A stretch of DNA of 64,000 bases from Microlunatus parietis (GTDB taxonomy: Bacteria; Actinomycetota; Actinomycetes; Propionibacteriales; Propionibacteriaceae), in contig NZ_JACCBU010000001.1 in the NCBI RefSeq assembly GCF_013407955.1, positions 5,518,001-5,582,000 on the forward strand. Reading direction: 5' to 3'. The position numbers and the translations under genes are program-made. The notes beneath the pieces were generated by a model. It did not search any database, was not told the origin of the DNA, and saw only the letters and a list, made by a program, of their open reading frames with translations. Numbering within the stretch: the first letter of the stretch is position 1; every line of letters starts with the position of its first letter. This document shows positions 8,392 through 17,063 of the stretch, piece by piece.

Positions 8392-10812
8392 ATGCGGAGC
8401 TTCACGGTGAAGAACGGGGAACGGCTCTACCTCCGGTACGCGTACAACGACCTGATCAGGAACAAAGGCATCAACGCCACTCTCGTGGTGATCTTGATCT
8501 TGAGTGCGTTCCTGATGGCCACCGGGTCGATGGTGATCGAAAGGCTGGCTGGTTCCGTCAGCCGGCTGGCCGAGCAGGGCAGGCCGCCGGACTTCCTGCA
8601 GATGCACAAGGGCGAGTACGACCTCGCGGCGCTGGAGCGGTTCGCGGCGGACCATGTGGCGCAGCTCGACGCCTGGCTGCTCGAGGAGATGCTCGGCTAC
8701 GACAGCACGGCCCTGACCTGGCAGCGGCCGGCCACCGGTGAGAGCGGGGACCTCGCCGCCAGCCGGATCGACAACCTCTTCGTGACCCAGAACGCCGAGT
8801 TCGACTTCCTGGTCGACCAGACCGGGGCGGTCGTCCAGCCGGCGGCCGGCGAGGTGTTCGTGCCGGTCCTGTACCAGCAGCAGTACGGCCTCCGGGCCGG
8901 CGACGTGCTGACGATCCGGACCGATTCCGGATCCCACCCGCTCCGGGTGCAGGGCTCGATCCGCGACTCGCAGATGGCGGCCTCGCTGTCGCCGTCGTCC
9001 CGCTTCTTGATCAACTCCGCGGACTTCGGGGCGCTCAGCCGGGCCGGCGGCGCCGCGCTGGAGATCATCGTCGAGTACCGGCTGGTGCCCGGCGGCGACC
9101 CGAACGCGCTGCAGGCCGCGTACGAGAACGCCGGCGGGCTGCCGACCAACGGCCAGGTGATCACCGGCCCGCAGCTGCGGATCGTGAGCATGATCAGCGA
9201 CGGCCTGGTCGCGTTCGCGCTGGTGTTCGTCAGCCTGGTCCTGATCATGATCGCGTTGATCAACCTGCGCTTCGTCATCCGCGGAACGCTGGAGGACGAC
9301 GTGCACGAGATCGGTGCGCTGAAGGCGATCGGCATCCCGGACCGGGTGATCTCCGGGCTCTACCTGACGAAGTACGCGCTGCTGACGCTGGCCGGCTGCG
9401 TGGTCGGCGGACTGCTCGCCGTCGTCGCGGCGAACGCGCTGACGCAGGGCATCCAGACCAGCTACGCCCAGGCGCCGGTCGGGATCTGGACGTTCCTGGT
9501 GCCGCTGATCGCGCTCGCCGCGGTCTTCCTGATCGTCGTCGGGATCTGCCGGGGCGTGCTCCGTGCGGTCCGCCGGATCGAGGTCGTGAACGCGCTCGTG
9601 CACGGCAGCACGCTGGACGAGAAGGAGACCGCCCGCCGGGCCCGGCGGCAGGCGCGCTGGGTGCGCCGTACCGGGTTGGCTTCGGCGTTCGGCGCGGGCG
9701 TCAACCGGCGGCTGGCCGTGCTGGACCTGCGCGCCGAGGGCCGGGCGTGGGCGCTGCTGCCGGTCGTGTTCGCCCTGACCGCGGTGTTGATCACGCTGCC
9801 GGCGAACCTGGTCAGCACGTTCGAGAACCCGCGGTTCGTCACCTATCTGGGTGCGCCGGAGCGGGACCTGCGGGCCGACGTACAGTTCCAGGACGACGTC
9901 GACGGGATCAAGGACCGGCTGCTGGCGGCGATGGCGGCCGACGACCGCCTCACCGATGTACGGGCCTACGCCTACGTCGACTACACCGCCGACGCCGCGG
10001 GTGGCCGGGCCAGACTGCGGGCCGAGGTCGGTGATCACTCCGACAGCGCGATCCGGTTCAGCGCGGGCGGCCTGCCGCGGGACGGGCAGATCGCGCTCTC
10101 GATCCTGAACGCGGCCCGGTTCCAGGTGAGCGTCGGCGACGAGCTGACCCTGCGTGACGGCGGCCGGGTCACCCCGGTGCGGGTCAGCGGGATCTACCAG
10201 GACCTCACCGACGGCGGGCAGACCGCCAAGCTGCCCGGCCGGGTGAGCGAGGGCGCGTCGGCCTACACGGTCTACGCGGACCTGGCCGGCGGCGGGGATC
10301 CGGCCGGGGTCGCCGACGAGTACGACCAACTGTTCCCGACGGCGGGCGTGAAGCCGACCCAGGAGTACCTCCGGGAGACGCTCGGGGTGCTGATCGACTC
10401 GCTGCGCGGCGCGGCCTGGATCGCGCTGGTGTTCGGGCTCGGCGTGGCGATCCTGATCACGAGCCTGTTCCTCAAGCTGCGGCTGACCCGGGACCGGTCG
10501 AAGCTCGGCGTGCTGTCGGCGATCGGGTTCTCGGTCCGGGAGCTGGTCGGGCAGGTGCGGCTGAAGACGCTGCTCGTGGTCGCGGCGGGGACGGCGGCGG
10601 GCCTGGTGTTCGCGGCCACCGCTGGGCAGTCGCTGACCAGCGCCGGGCTGGCCGCCGCCCGGCTCGGCATCACCGATCTGACGTTCATCCCGAATCCGTG
10701 GCTCGTGTACCTGCTTTACCCGGTGCTGCTGCTCGGGGCGGGCCTGCTCGGCGTCGCTCTGCTGACCGCCGGGATTCGGAAGGCCGACAAGAGCCAGTGG
10801 GTACGAGAGTGA
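8392..10812 (+). CDS. MacB/FtsX-type ABC permease 2
   Basis: An 806-residue permease with the same plan as the preceding one but little obvious sequence similarity. TM1 is at about 27-50, a three-TM block at about 270-390, another TM near 452-475 and a final block at about 671-800, with two extracytoplasmic domains between. The start MRSFTVKNGERLYLRYAYNDL at ATG 8392 gives a cytoplasmic helix before TM1; an in-frame ATG at 8362 is the alternative. The 135-nt gap after permease 1 holds no convincing gene. It is followed after 11 nt by its own ATPase, so each permease appears to have its own. Confidence 0.9.
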   Translation: MRSFTVKNGERLYLRYAYNDLIRNKGINATLVVILILSAFLMATGSMVIERLAGSVSRLAEQGRPPDFLQMHKGEYDLAALERFAADHVAQLDAWLLEEMLGYDSTALTWQRPATGESGDLAASRIDNLFVTQNAEFDFLVDQTGAVVQPAAGEVFVPVLYQQQYGLRAGDVLTIRTDSGSHPLRVQGSIRDSQMAASLSPSSRFLINSADFGALSRAGGAALEIIVEYRLVPGGDPNALQAAYENAGGLPTNGQVITGPQLRIVSMISDGLVAFALVFVSLVLIMIALINLRFVIRGTLEDDVHEIGALKAIGIPDRVISGLYLTKYALLTLAGCVVGGLLAVVAANALTQGIQTSYAQAPVGIWTFLVPLIALAAVFLIVVGICRGVLRAVRRIEVVNALVHGSTLDEKETARRARRQARWVRRTGLASAFGAGVNRRLAVLDLRAEGRAWALLPVVFALTAVLITLPANLVSTFENPRFVTYLGAPERDLRADVQFQDDVDGIKDRLLAAMAADDRLTDVRAYAYVDYTADAAGGRARLRAEVGDHSDSAIRFSAGGLPRDGQIALSILNAARFQVSVGDELTLRDGGRVTPVRVSGIYQDLTDGGQTAKLPGRVSEGASAYTVYADLAGGGDPAGVADEYDQLFPTAGVKPTQEYLRETLGVLIDSLRGAAWIALVFGLGVAILITSLFLKLRLTRDRSKLGVLSAIGFSVRELVGQVRLKTLLVVAAGTAAGLVFAATAGQSLTSAGLAAARLGITDLTFIPNPWLVYLLYPVLLLGAGLLGVALLTAGIRKADKSQWVRE

Positions 10813-10823
10813 AGGGACCAGCG

Positions 10824-11594
10824 ATGGATCAGGCGACCGCGACCCTGGAGTCACGGGATCTGGGCAAGACGTACTTTTCCACCGACCCGCCGACGGAGGT
10901 GTTGCGCGGCGTCGACCTGGCCGTCCGGACCGGCGAGTTCCTGGTCGTCATGGGCGCATCCGGCTCGGGGAAGTCGACGCTGCTCTACTCGATCAGCGGG
11001 ATGGACCGGCCCACCGCCGGGAAGGTGCTGCTGGACGGGCGGGAGCTGACCTCGCTCGGCGACGCCGAGATGAGCGACGTCCGGCTGACCCGGATGGGTT
11101 TCGTGTTCCAGCAGCCGCACTTCCTGAGCAATCTGGACGTCCGGGACAACATCCTGCTGCCCGCGCTCAAGGCGGCACCGAAGGAGGGCCGGGAGGCCGC
11201 GATCGCCCGCGTCGACGCGCTGATGGAGCGGTTCGGGATCGCCCACATCAAGGACCACGGCATCACCCAGGTGTCCGGCGGCCAGCTGCAGCGCGCCTCG
11301 ATCTGCCGGGCCCTGGCGGGCGGGCCGTCGGTGGTGTTCGCGGACGAGCCGACCGGCGCGCTGAACAGCAGCATGTCGGTCGAGGTGATGGACGCATTCA
11401 CGGAGGTGCACCGGGACGGCACCACGATCGTCATGGTGACCCACGACCCCGGCGTAGCGGCCCGCGCCGACCGGATCATCTACCTGCGCGACGGCGCCGT
11501 GGTGGACACGAGGGAGCTCGGGCCGTGGTCCTCCGACCGCGCCGGGCAGCGCGAGGACGAGGTGCTGGCCTGGCTGCGGGACCTGGGCTTCTGA
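10824..11594 (+). CDS. ABC transporter ATP-binding protein (MacB/LolD type) 2
   Basis: A 256-residue ATPase. Walker A GASGSGKST near residue 45, Q-loop FVFQQPHFLSNLD, signature VSGGQLQRASICRA near 149, Walker B VVFADEPTGALNSS near 170 and H-loop VTHDPG near 205 are present. The FQQPHFLSNLDVRDN pattern is that of ATPases paired with bacitracin/lantibiotic-type permeases. A GAAGGGA ribosome site sits 7 nt before ATG 10824. It closes the four-gene exporter cassette. ATPase 2 has glutamine (GGQLQR) in the signature where ATPase 1 has GGEQQR. Confidence 0.93.
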   Translation: MDQATATLESRDLGKTYFSTDPPTEVLRGVDLAVRTGEFLVVMGASGSGKSTLLYSISGMDRPTAGKVLLDGRELTSLGDAEMSDVRLTRMGFVFQQPHFLSNLDVRDNILLPALKAAPKEGREAAIARVDALMERFGIAHIKDHGITQVSGGQLQRASICRALAGGPSVVFADEPTGALNSSMSVEVMDAFTEVHRDGTTIVMVTHDPGVAARADRIIYLRDGAVVDTRELGPWSSDRAGQREDEVLAWLRDLGF

Positions 11595-11609
11595 ACCGTG
11601 GGGCCCGGT

Positions 11610-11615
11610 TAGGCT
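11610..11615 (+). promoter_or_regulatory. -10 element (TAGGCT) before pdxT
   Basis: TAGGCT ends 6 nt before ATG 11622, the spacing of a leaderless transcript. It lies 16 nt after the exporter stop and gives pdxT its own promoter. Confidence 0.45.
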
Positions 11616-11621
11616 GGGCCC

Positions 11622-11663
11622 ATGATCACCGGTGCCGCGCCCGCGGCCGTACGCGGTTGCTGA
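11622..11663 (+). CDS. possible 13-residue leaderless leader peptide before pdxT
   Basis: ATG 11622 lies 6 nt after a TAGGCT -10 element and opens a 13-codon frame (MITGAAPAAVRGC) ending with TGA at 11661-11663, 4 nt before the pdxT ATG. If translated, a terminating ribosome would stand on the pdxT start. It could also be a chance frame, with pdxT starting at GTG 11632 or ATG 11668 on the same transcript. Confidence 0.25.
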   Translation: MITGAAPAAVRGC

Positions 11664-11667
11664 GGCC

Positions 11668-12240
11668 ATGATCGGCGTCCTGGCCCTGCAGGGCGACGTC
11701 GCCGAGCACGCGCGGCTGATCGGTCGAGCGGGCGGCGAGACGCGACCGGTGCGGCGGGCCCGGGAGCTGACCGGCCTGGCCGGCTTGATCATTCCCGGCG
11801 GCGAATCCACGACGATCGGCAAGCTGCTGGTCGTGTTCGAGTTGTACGACGAGCTGCGGGCGGCGATCAAGGACGGGCTGCCGGTGCTCGGCACCTGCGC
11901 CGGAATGATCATGCTGGCCGACAGGATCGTCGGCGGCACCGAGGACCAGCGGACGCTGGGCGGGATCGACATGGTGACCCGGCGGAACGCGTTCGGCCGG
12001 CAGGTCGACTCGTTCGAGGCGGACCTCGACGTGCGCGGGCTGGACGATCCGTTCCGGGCGGTGTTCATCCGGGCACCGTGGGTGGAGCGGGTCGGGCCCG
12101 GTGTCGAGGTGCTGGCCAGCTACCAGGGCCACCCGGTCGCGGTCCGCCAGGGGAATCTGTGGGCCACCTCGTTCCATCCGGAACTGACCGGCGACCCGCG
12201 GCTCCACGCGGCGTTCCTGTCAGCGGCGGCGGTGCAGTAG
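11668..12240 (+). CDS. pdxT: PdxT, pyridoxal 5'-phosphate synthase glutaminase subunit
   Basis: A 190-residue class I glutamine amidotransferase that releases ammonia for PdxS. MIGVLALQGDVAEH is the family N-terminus and fixes the start at 11668 rather than GTG 11632. PGGESTTIG forms the glutamine-binding loop, Cys77 in GTCAGM is the nucleophile, and His170-Pro-Glu172 completes the triad (SFHPELT). Length is normal. Its last 21 nt overlap the convergent rhomboid gene. Normally pdxT follows pdxS closely; here an exporter and an accessory patch separate them. Confidence 0.96.
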   Translation: MIGVLALQGDVAEHARLIGRAGGETRPVRRARELTGLAGLIIPGGESTTIGKLLVVFELYDELRAAIKDGLPVLGTCAGMIMLADRIVGGTEDQRTLGGIDMVTRRNAFGRQVDSFEADLDVRGLDDPFRAVFIRAPWVERVGPGVEVLASYQGHPVAVRQGNLWATSFHPELTGDPRLHAAFLSAAAVQ

Positions 12241-12816
12241 CCAGGCGGCCAGGACGCCGCCGACGGCGCCACCGAGGTGTGCCTGCCAGGACACACCGGC
12301 GGCGCCGGGCAGCACGCCGACGATGAGGCCGCCGTAGAACAGCAGGACGGCGGCCGCGATGACGACCTGGCCGGGCTTGCGGGACCACAGCCCCCGCGCC
12401 AGCAGGTACGTCAGCCAGCCGAAGATCAGGCCGCTGGCGCCGATGATCACCGTGTTGACGGGGGTGAGCAGCCAGGCGGCCAGGCCGGACGTGACGATCG
12501 AGATCAGGCTGGACCAGATCCAGCGGGCCACCCCGCCGAGCAGGACCAGCAGGCCGAGCACGAAGAACGGCACCGAGTTGCTGATCAGGTGAGTCCAGCC
12601 GCCGTGCAGCAGCGGAGCGGCGAAGATGCCGGGCAGTCCGTCCAGTTCCTGAGCGTGAATGCCGTACCCGTCCAACTGGCCGCCGAGCAGCGAGTCGAAT
12701 CCCTCCAGCACCCACAGCAGTGCCAGCAGGCCGCCCATGACGAAGGCGGACCGGACGATGTTCGCGGCTCCGGTGCGGACCGGGGACTGGCCGGCGGGGG
12801 AGATGCTGCTGGACAC
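12220..12816 (-). CDS. rhomboid-family intramembrane serine protease
   Basis: A 198-residue membrane protein with about six TM helices. HGGWTHLISN at 71-80 matches the conserved HxxxxHxxxN of TM2. The catalytic dyad is Ser128 in GASG and His180 in AHLGG. GTG 12816 is the start because an AAGGAG ribosome site lies just upstream and an N-terminal cytosolic stretch precedes TM1 near residue 23. Rhomboids cut transmembrane substrates; no substrate can be inferred. The 3' end overlaps that of pdxT by 21 nt in the convergent direction. Confidence 0.9.
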   Translation of the reverse strand: MSSSISPAGQSPVRTGAANIVRSAFVMGGLLALLWVLEGFDSLLGGQLDGYGIHAQELDGLPGIFAAPLLHGGWTHLISNSVPFFVLGLLVLLGGVARWIWSSLISIVTSGLAAWLLTPVNTVIIGASGLIFGWLTYLLARGLWSRKPGQVVIAAAVLLFYGGLIVGVLPGAAGVSWQAHLGGAVGGVLAAWLLHRRR

Positions 12817-13447
12817 GTGGTGCTCCTTGGGTCCGGTTCTTCCGGGTGATCCAGCTTGCCTGCTCGCGCCAAACGACGCGCGGCAATGCACGACATGGAC
12901 TGGTGAGCCGGGCCGGCGCGGATGCCGTGATGCCACCCGGCTCTGGTGCGGGCGGTCGGAGAGGCGGCGGCGGTGATGGTGATCCCACGGTGCCAGGCCC
13001 AGGTCGGGGTGAGGGGAAGGCGGCCCGGGCCCGGGGGCCGACGCATTGCCGGGCGGGTCCGGTGCCCGCGCCCGGGTTCGAGCCCTCATAAGCGGTGGGC
13101 GGGGCTCCTTCGGCTCGGTCAGGAATCGCAACGTTCCCTGAGCGTGTCGAAGCTGAACCCGGTCCGCCCGCCGCCACCACCGCAAGATCGCTCACAGCCC
13201 GGGTCTCACCCGACCTCGAGCGGACTCCTTGACCGCCTCGGAACGGCTCGGCACGGGTCAAGGCGTCCGCTCGACGAGGCGGGCCCGCGGACGACGAGAG
13301 ATCCTGCGGCAAGCCTCGGGCGATCGCGCCGGATCATGAGGGCCCTGACGGACTGGACGCTTTCGGGCCGAGGTCCGGACCGAGGTCGTAACCGGGTCGA
13401 GACCTTGGCCGGTCGTCCCGGGTTCGCGGGCGGACCAGGATCGGGGC
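12817..13447. other. 630-bp intergenic region with one copy of the TGAGCCTGTCGAAG-type palindrome
   Basis: No convincing gene on either strand. 13107-13152 contains a decayed inverted repeat (CCTTCGGCTCGGTCAGG, then TTCCCTGAGCGTGTCGAAG) of the element that is better preserved at 59085-59192 and 60761-60864. The rest is GC-rich with no clear promoter apart from the ribosome site at 13440. Confidence 0.5.
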
Positions 13448-14845
13448 GTGCTGGAGCCGCTGCCGCTGATCTCGTTGTCCGTTCCCGAGCTGCTCGCCGT
13501 GCTGGCCGTGCTGGCGCTGGCATTCGGCCGCTGGCTGCCCGGAGCGTTCCCGGACCGGAATGCGGATCGCGGCACTGGGTGGCGCGGTCCTGGCCCTGGC
13601 GGGGATCCTGCTCGCCGGGCCGCGCTGGGTGTTGATCCCGGTGCTGGCCGCGTTCCTGCTGGTCCTGCCCGGCACGCTCGTGGCGCTGGTCCGGGCCCGC
13701 CGCGGCCGGCCCGCCGGGACGGGGCGCCGCTGGACCGCCGGGCTCGGCACCGGCGTCGTGGTCGGCCTGGCCGGGGCCGGCGTGGTGCTCGCGGTCGTGC
13801 TGCCGGTGCCCCGGCTGCCGGTGCCGACGGGTCCGTACCCGGTGGGCACCAGGGTCGTCCAGTGGACCGACTCGGCCCGGCCGGAGCCCGGCCGGCCGAT
13901 CGCCGGGTCGTCGTCGCCCAACTCTGGTTCCCGGCGCTGCCCTCGGACCGGCCCCGGGCCCAGCTCCTCGGCCGTACGGCAGCGGAGGCCGGCAGTGTGG
14001 CGGCGGCGGTGGCGGACCAGTACGGTCTGCCGGCGTTCCTGCTCGACGGGCCCGCCCGCGCCCGGTCCCGCGCCCGTCAAGACGCCGAGCCGGTCGCCCG
14101 GCGGTTCCCGGTGGTGCTGTTCTCGCCCGGTCTGGGCGCGGTCCGGACCCAGAGCACGGCCTGGGCCGAGGAACTGGCCTCCCGCGGCTACGTCGTCGCG
14201 GCCCTGGACCACCCGTACGACTCGGCGGCGGTCCACCTGGCCGACGGCCGGGTGATCACCTCGACCGTGGCCGCGACCGGCGACGACGCCGAGGACGAGC
14301 GCCGGGCGCTCCGCTCGACCGAGGTCCGGGCCGCGGATCTGAGCTTCGTCCGGGAGCGGCTGGCCGATCCGGCGGGCCCGCTGGCCGGTCGGCTGGACCC
14401 GGACCGAGTCGCCGTGGCCGGGCATTCGCTGGGCGGGGCCGCGGCCCTGCTCGCGGCCCGCCTCGATCCGGCGTTCCGGGCGGTGATCGCTCTCGACGGC
14501 TATCCGCGGGACCCCAGTCCGGACCCGTACCCGCAACCGGTGCTCGCACTGCGGCACCAGCCGGCCGGCGAGGAGACCGCCGACTACCAGGACCGGTTGG
14601 CCGACGCACTGCGCCGCAGCCGCGCGGCCGGCTATCTGATCATGGTCCCGGGCGCCGCGCACCTGACCTTCACCGACGCGCCACTCTACCTGCCGCCGTT
14701 GCCCGGTCTGGTCGGCTCGCTGGGTCGGACCGACGGGCTCGCGATCACCGCCGGCGCCAGCGCCGACTTCCTCGACTCCGCCTTCTCCGGTACGGATCCG
14801 GCGCCGCGACTGGCCCGGTACGGCGAACTCCGGGTGATCGACTGA
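13448..14845 (+). CDS. membrane-anchored alpha/beta hydrolase (PAF-acetylhydrolase-like), apparently with two compensating frameshifts
   Basis: The C-terminal 300 residues are a clear alpha/beta hydrolase: FSPGLGAVRTQ (oxyanion side), GHSLGGAAALLAARLD with the nucleophile Ser, ALDGYPRD, and the late His in PGAAHLTFTD. Homologues start with several TM helices. Here MLEPLPLISLSVPELLAVLA fits, but the next about 115 codons are Arg/Gly-rich nonsense in this frame, while the +1 frame from 13560 to about 13900 gives TM helices (LAALGG-like to VVLAVVLPVPRLPVPTGPYPVG). The original frame then resumes with VVVAQLWFPALP. So one extra base near 13555 and one missing near 13900 are likely, from mutation or sequencing error. 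Substrate unknown. Confidence 0.7.
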   Translation: MLEPLPLISLSVPELLAVLAVLALAFGRWLPGAFPDRNADRGTGWRGPGPGGDPARRAALGVDPGAGRVPAGPARHARGAGPGPPRPARRDGAPLDRRARHRRRGRPGRGRRGARGRAAGAPAAGADGSVPGGHQGRPVDRLGPAGARPADRRVVVAQLWFPALPSDRPRAQLLGRTAAEAGSVAAAVADQYGLPAFLLDGPARARSRARQDAEPVARRFPVVLFSPGLGAVRTQSTAWAEELASRGYVVAALDHPYDSAAVHLADGRVITSTVAATGDDAEDERRALRSTEVRAADLSFVRERLADPAGPLAGRLDPDRVAVAGHSLGGAAALLAARLDPAFRAVIALDGYPRDPSPDPYPQPVLALRHQPAGEETADYQDRLADALRRSRAAGYLIMVPGAAHLTFTDAPLYLPPLPGLVGSLGRTDGLAITAGASADFLDSAFSGTDPAPRLARYGELRVID

Positions 14846-14947
14846 CCGACCCCGGTCGCCCCCGCCGGAAACGCGTCGGGCCACAATGGTGCACCACCTC
14901 CTCGGTCCACCGGGGGTCGAGTCCACTGTGAGAGAGGGAGCCACTCG

Positions 14948-15961
14948 ATGGCGGAACCATTCACCGTCGGCATGATCGGCGCCGGCGCGATCGCCGGCGC
15001 CCACCTGCCGGCCTGGCTGAGTCTCGGCGTCCGGGTCCTGGTGTATACCAAGGACGACCCGTCGCCGCTGCTGAACCGGGTCGGCGGCGGCGAGGCCGTC
15101 GGATCGCTGGACGAACTGCTTGCCTCGGTCGACGCGGTCGATGTCTGCACCCCGACCACGACCCACGCCGAGCTGGTCCGGGCGGCCGCGGCGGCGGGCC
15201 GGGACGTGCTGTGCGAGAAGCCGTTCGCCCTGTCCAGCGCCGATGCCGAGTCCATGATCACGGCCTGCGCCGACGCCGGCGTGCAGCTCTACCCGGCGCA
15301 CGTGGTGCGCTACTTCAGCGAGTACGTGACCATGCACGACGCTGTGGCCGCCGGCAAGATCGGCGAGATCGCCGTGCAGCGGTTCACCCGCGCCGGGTCC
15401 CGTCCGCTCCGGCCCTGGTATCTCGACGATGCGCTGAGCGGCGGCCTGGTGGTCGACCAGAGCATTCATGATCTTGACTTCGCGCGCTGGAACGCCGGCG
15501 AGGTGGCGACCGTGTTCGCCCGCGACACCGGCGCCGACCCGGCGGTCCCGGTCCGCAGCACGCAGGTGATCTTGACCCACACCAACGGCGCGATCAGCTA
15601 CGTCAACGGCACCTGGGCGCGGCCTGGAACGACGTTCCGGACCACCTTCCAAATCGCCGGCACCGGTGGGCTGCTGCAGCACGACTCCACCGAGCACCGG
15701 CCGCTGGTGATCGACGGCGGCGCCACCGACGACTCCGGCACCGGCCTGCTGCCGGACGCGGGGTTCACCGAAAGTCCTTATCTGACGGAGATCCGGGAGT
15801 TCCACGCCGCCTTCACGACCGGTGCCCCGACCCGGGTCAGCGCCGCCGACGGCCTGGCCGCGGTCAAGATCGCCGAGGCCGCCGCGACCTCGATCCGGAC
15901 CGGGCAGCCGGTCCACCTGTCCAACGATTCCGCCGCCGTGGCCGAGGAGGCAGCCCGATGA
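14948..15961 (+). CDS. Gfo/Idh/MocA-family oxidoreductase 1
   Basis: A 337-residue NAD(P)-dependent sugar or polyol dehydrogenase-like protein. The Rossmann motif GMIGAGAIAGAH is at residues 8-19, the family EKP triad at CEKPFALS near 97, and the catalytic-region histidine in DQSIHDLDFARW near 178. GAGAGAGGGAG precedes ATG 14948. It overlaps the next oxidoreductase gene by 4 nt (ATGA), so the two are co-translated and probably act in one sugar pathway, for example on inositols or 3-keto sugars. The substrate is not fixed by sequence. Confidence 0.92.
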   Translation: MAEPFTVGMIGAGAIAGAHLPAWLSLGVRVLVYTKDDPSPLLNRVGGGEAVGSLDELLASVDAVDVCTPTTTHAELVRAAAAAGRDVLCEKPFALSSADAESMITACADAGVQLYPAHVVRYFSEYVTMHDAVAAGKIGEIAVQRFTRAGSRPLRPWYLDDALSGGLVVDQSIHDLDFARWNAGEVATVFARDTGADPAVPVRSTQVILTHTNGAISYVNGTWARPGTTFRTTFQIAGTGGLLQHDSTEHRPLVIDGGATDDSGTGLLPDAGFTESPYLTEIREFHAAFTTGAPTRVSAADGLAAVKIAEAAATSIRTGQPVHLSNDSAAVAEEAAR

Positions 15962-16968
15962 AGATCGCGATGATGTCGTTCGCCCATCTGCACGCGGTCT
16001 CCTACGTGCACGCGCTGAAACGGCTGGGCATCGAGGTGATCGCCAGCGATCCCGATCATGGAACCCGGCCGGCCGGTGAGGTCGGCGGCGCGGACCTTGC
16101 CGCCCAGCTCGGCGTGCCGTACTTCGACGACTACCAGACGCTGCTCGCGGAGCGGCCGGACGGCGTGATCATCTGCTCCGAGAACGCCAAGCACCGGGAG
16201 CTGACCGAGCTCGCCGCGGCGGCCGGCGCGCACGTGATGTCGGAGAAGCCGATCGCGACCAGCACCGCCGACGCGCGGGCCATGATCGACGCCTGCGCCG
16301 CGGCCGGGGTGAACCTGATGGTCGCCTACCCGGTCCGGTTCTCGTCGGCGTTCGCCGCGACCAAGGCGGCCTACGCTTCCGGGTCGCTCGGCCAGGTGCT
16401 GTCCGTGACCGGCACCAACAACGGCCGGATCCCGCTCGACGCCCGGTCCTGGTTCGTCGATCCCGCGCTGGCCGGCGGCGGCTCGCTGGCCGACCACACG
16501 GTGCACGTGGCCGATCTGCTGGACTCGCTGTTCGACGGCACCCGGGCCGCCGAGGTGTACGCCTCGGTCAACAAGATCCTGCATGCCGACAAGGTCGAGG
16601 TGGAGACGGCCGGCCTGGTCTCGATCCGGTACGCCAACGGCGTGCTCGCCACGATCGACTGCAGCTGGTCCAAGCCGCCGAACTACCCGACCTGGGGCGG
16701 GCTGACCCTGCAGCTGGTCGGCACCGGCGGGATCGCCGACATGGACGCGTTCAACAGCCGGGTGGACGGCTTCTCCGAGGCCGACAGGAAGCCCCTCTGG
16801 CTGGCGTACGGCGGCGACGCGGACACCGCCCTGGTGGCCGAGTTCGTGGACTCGATCACAACCGGCCGCCGGCCGCAGCCGGACGGCGAGGCCGGGCTGC
16901 GCTCGCTGGAGATCGTCGAGGCCGCCTACCAGTCGGTACGCAGCGGCGAGCCGGTGGTGATCAACTGA
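15958..16968 (+). CDS. Gfo/Idh/MocA-family oxidoreductase 2
   Basis: A 336-residue protein. The N-terminus MKIAMMSFAHLHAVSYVHAL lacks the strict GxGxxG of most members and has SFAHLHA instead, a variant seen in a subgroup that starts with a His-rich loop. The EKP triad (SEKPIATS) and the DHTVHVADLLD segment with its histidine are present. It is translationally coupled to the preceding gene and sits 95 nt before the ROK regulator, which likely controls the pair. Confidence 0.9.
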   Translation: MKIAMMSFAHLHAVSYVHALKRLGIEVIASDPDHGTRPAGEVGGADLAAQLGVPYFDDYQTLLAERPDGVIICSENAKHRELTELAAAAGAHVMSEKPIATSTADARAMIDACAAAGVNLMVAYPVRFSSAFAATKAAYASGSLGQVLSVTGTNNGRIPLDARSWFVDPALAGGGSLADHTVHVADLLDSLFDGTRAAEVYASVNKILHADKVEVETAGLVSIRYANGVLATIDCSWSKPPNYPTWGGLTLQLVGTGGIADMDAFNSRVDGFSEADRKPLWLAYGGDADTALVAEFVDSITTGRRPQPDGEAGLRSLEIVEAAYQSVRSGEPVVIN

Positions 16969-16969
16969 A

Positions 16970-17000
16970 CTGACGGTGCACGAGGGGTGACCTTTATGAT
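16970..17000 (+). promoter_or_regulatory. candidate promoter of the ROK gene
   Basis: TGACGG (16971-16976) and TATGAT (16995-17000) are separated by 18 nt, a reasonable vegetative promoter. The ROK start codon lies 64 nt downstream behind a GGAGG ribosome site. Confidence 0.4.
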
Positions 17001-17063
17001 GTGATCGCCCCAGATCTACCGCCGACGGCGACGGGCGGATCCAGGCATCGGAGGTGTAACGGC

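Noticed and set aside
8383-10854. 823-codon open frame antisense to permease 2
   Set aside because: Same shadow effect; the plus strand carries clear FtsX-type helices and a coupled ATPase.
13070-13100. GGTTCGAGCCC resembling a tRNA T-loop
   Set aside because: The T-stem does not pair beyond three positions, no anticodon or D arm can be drawn upstream, and no CCA or acceptor partner is present.
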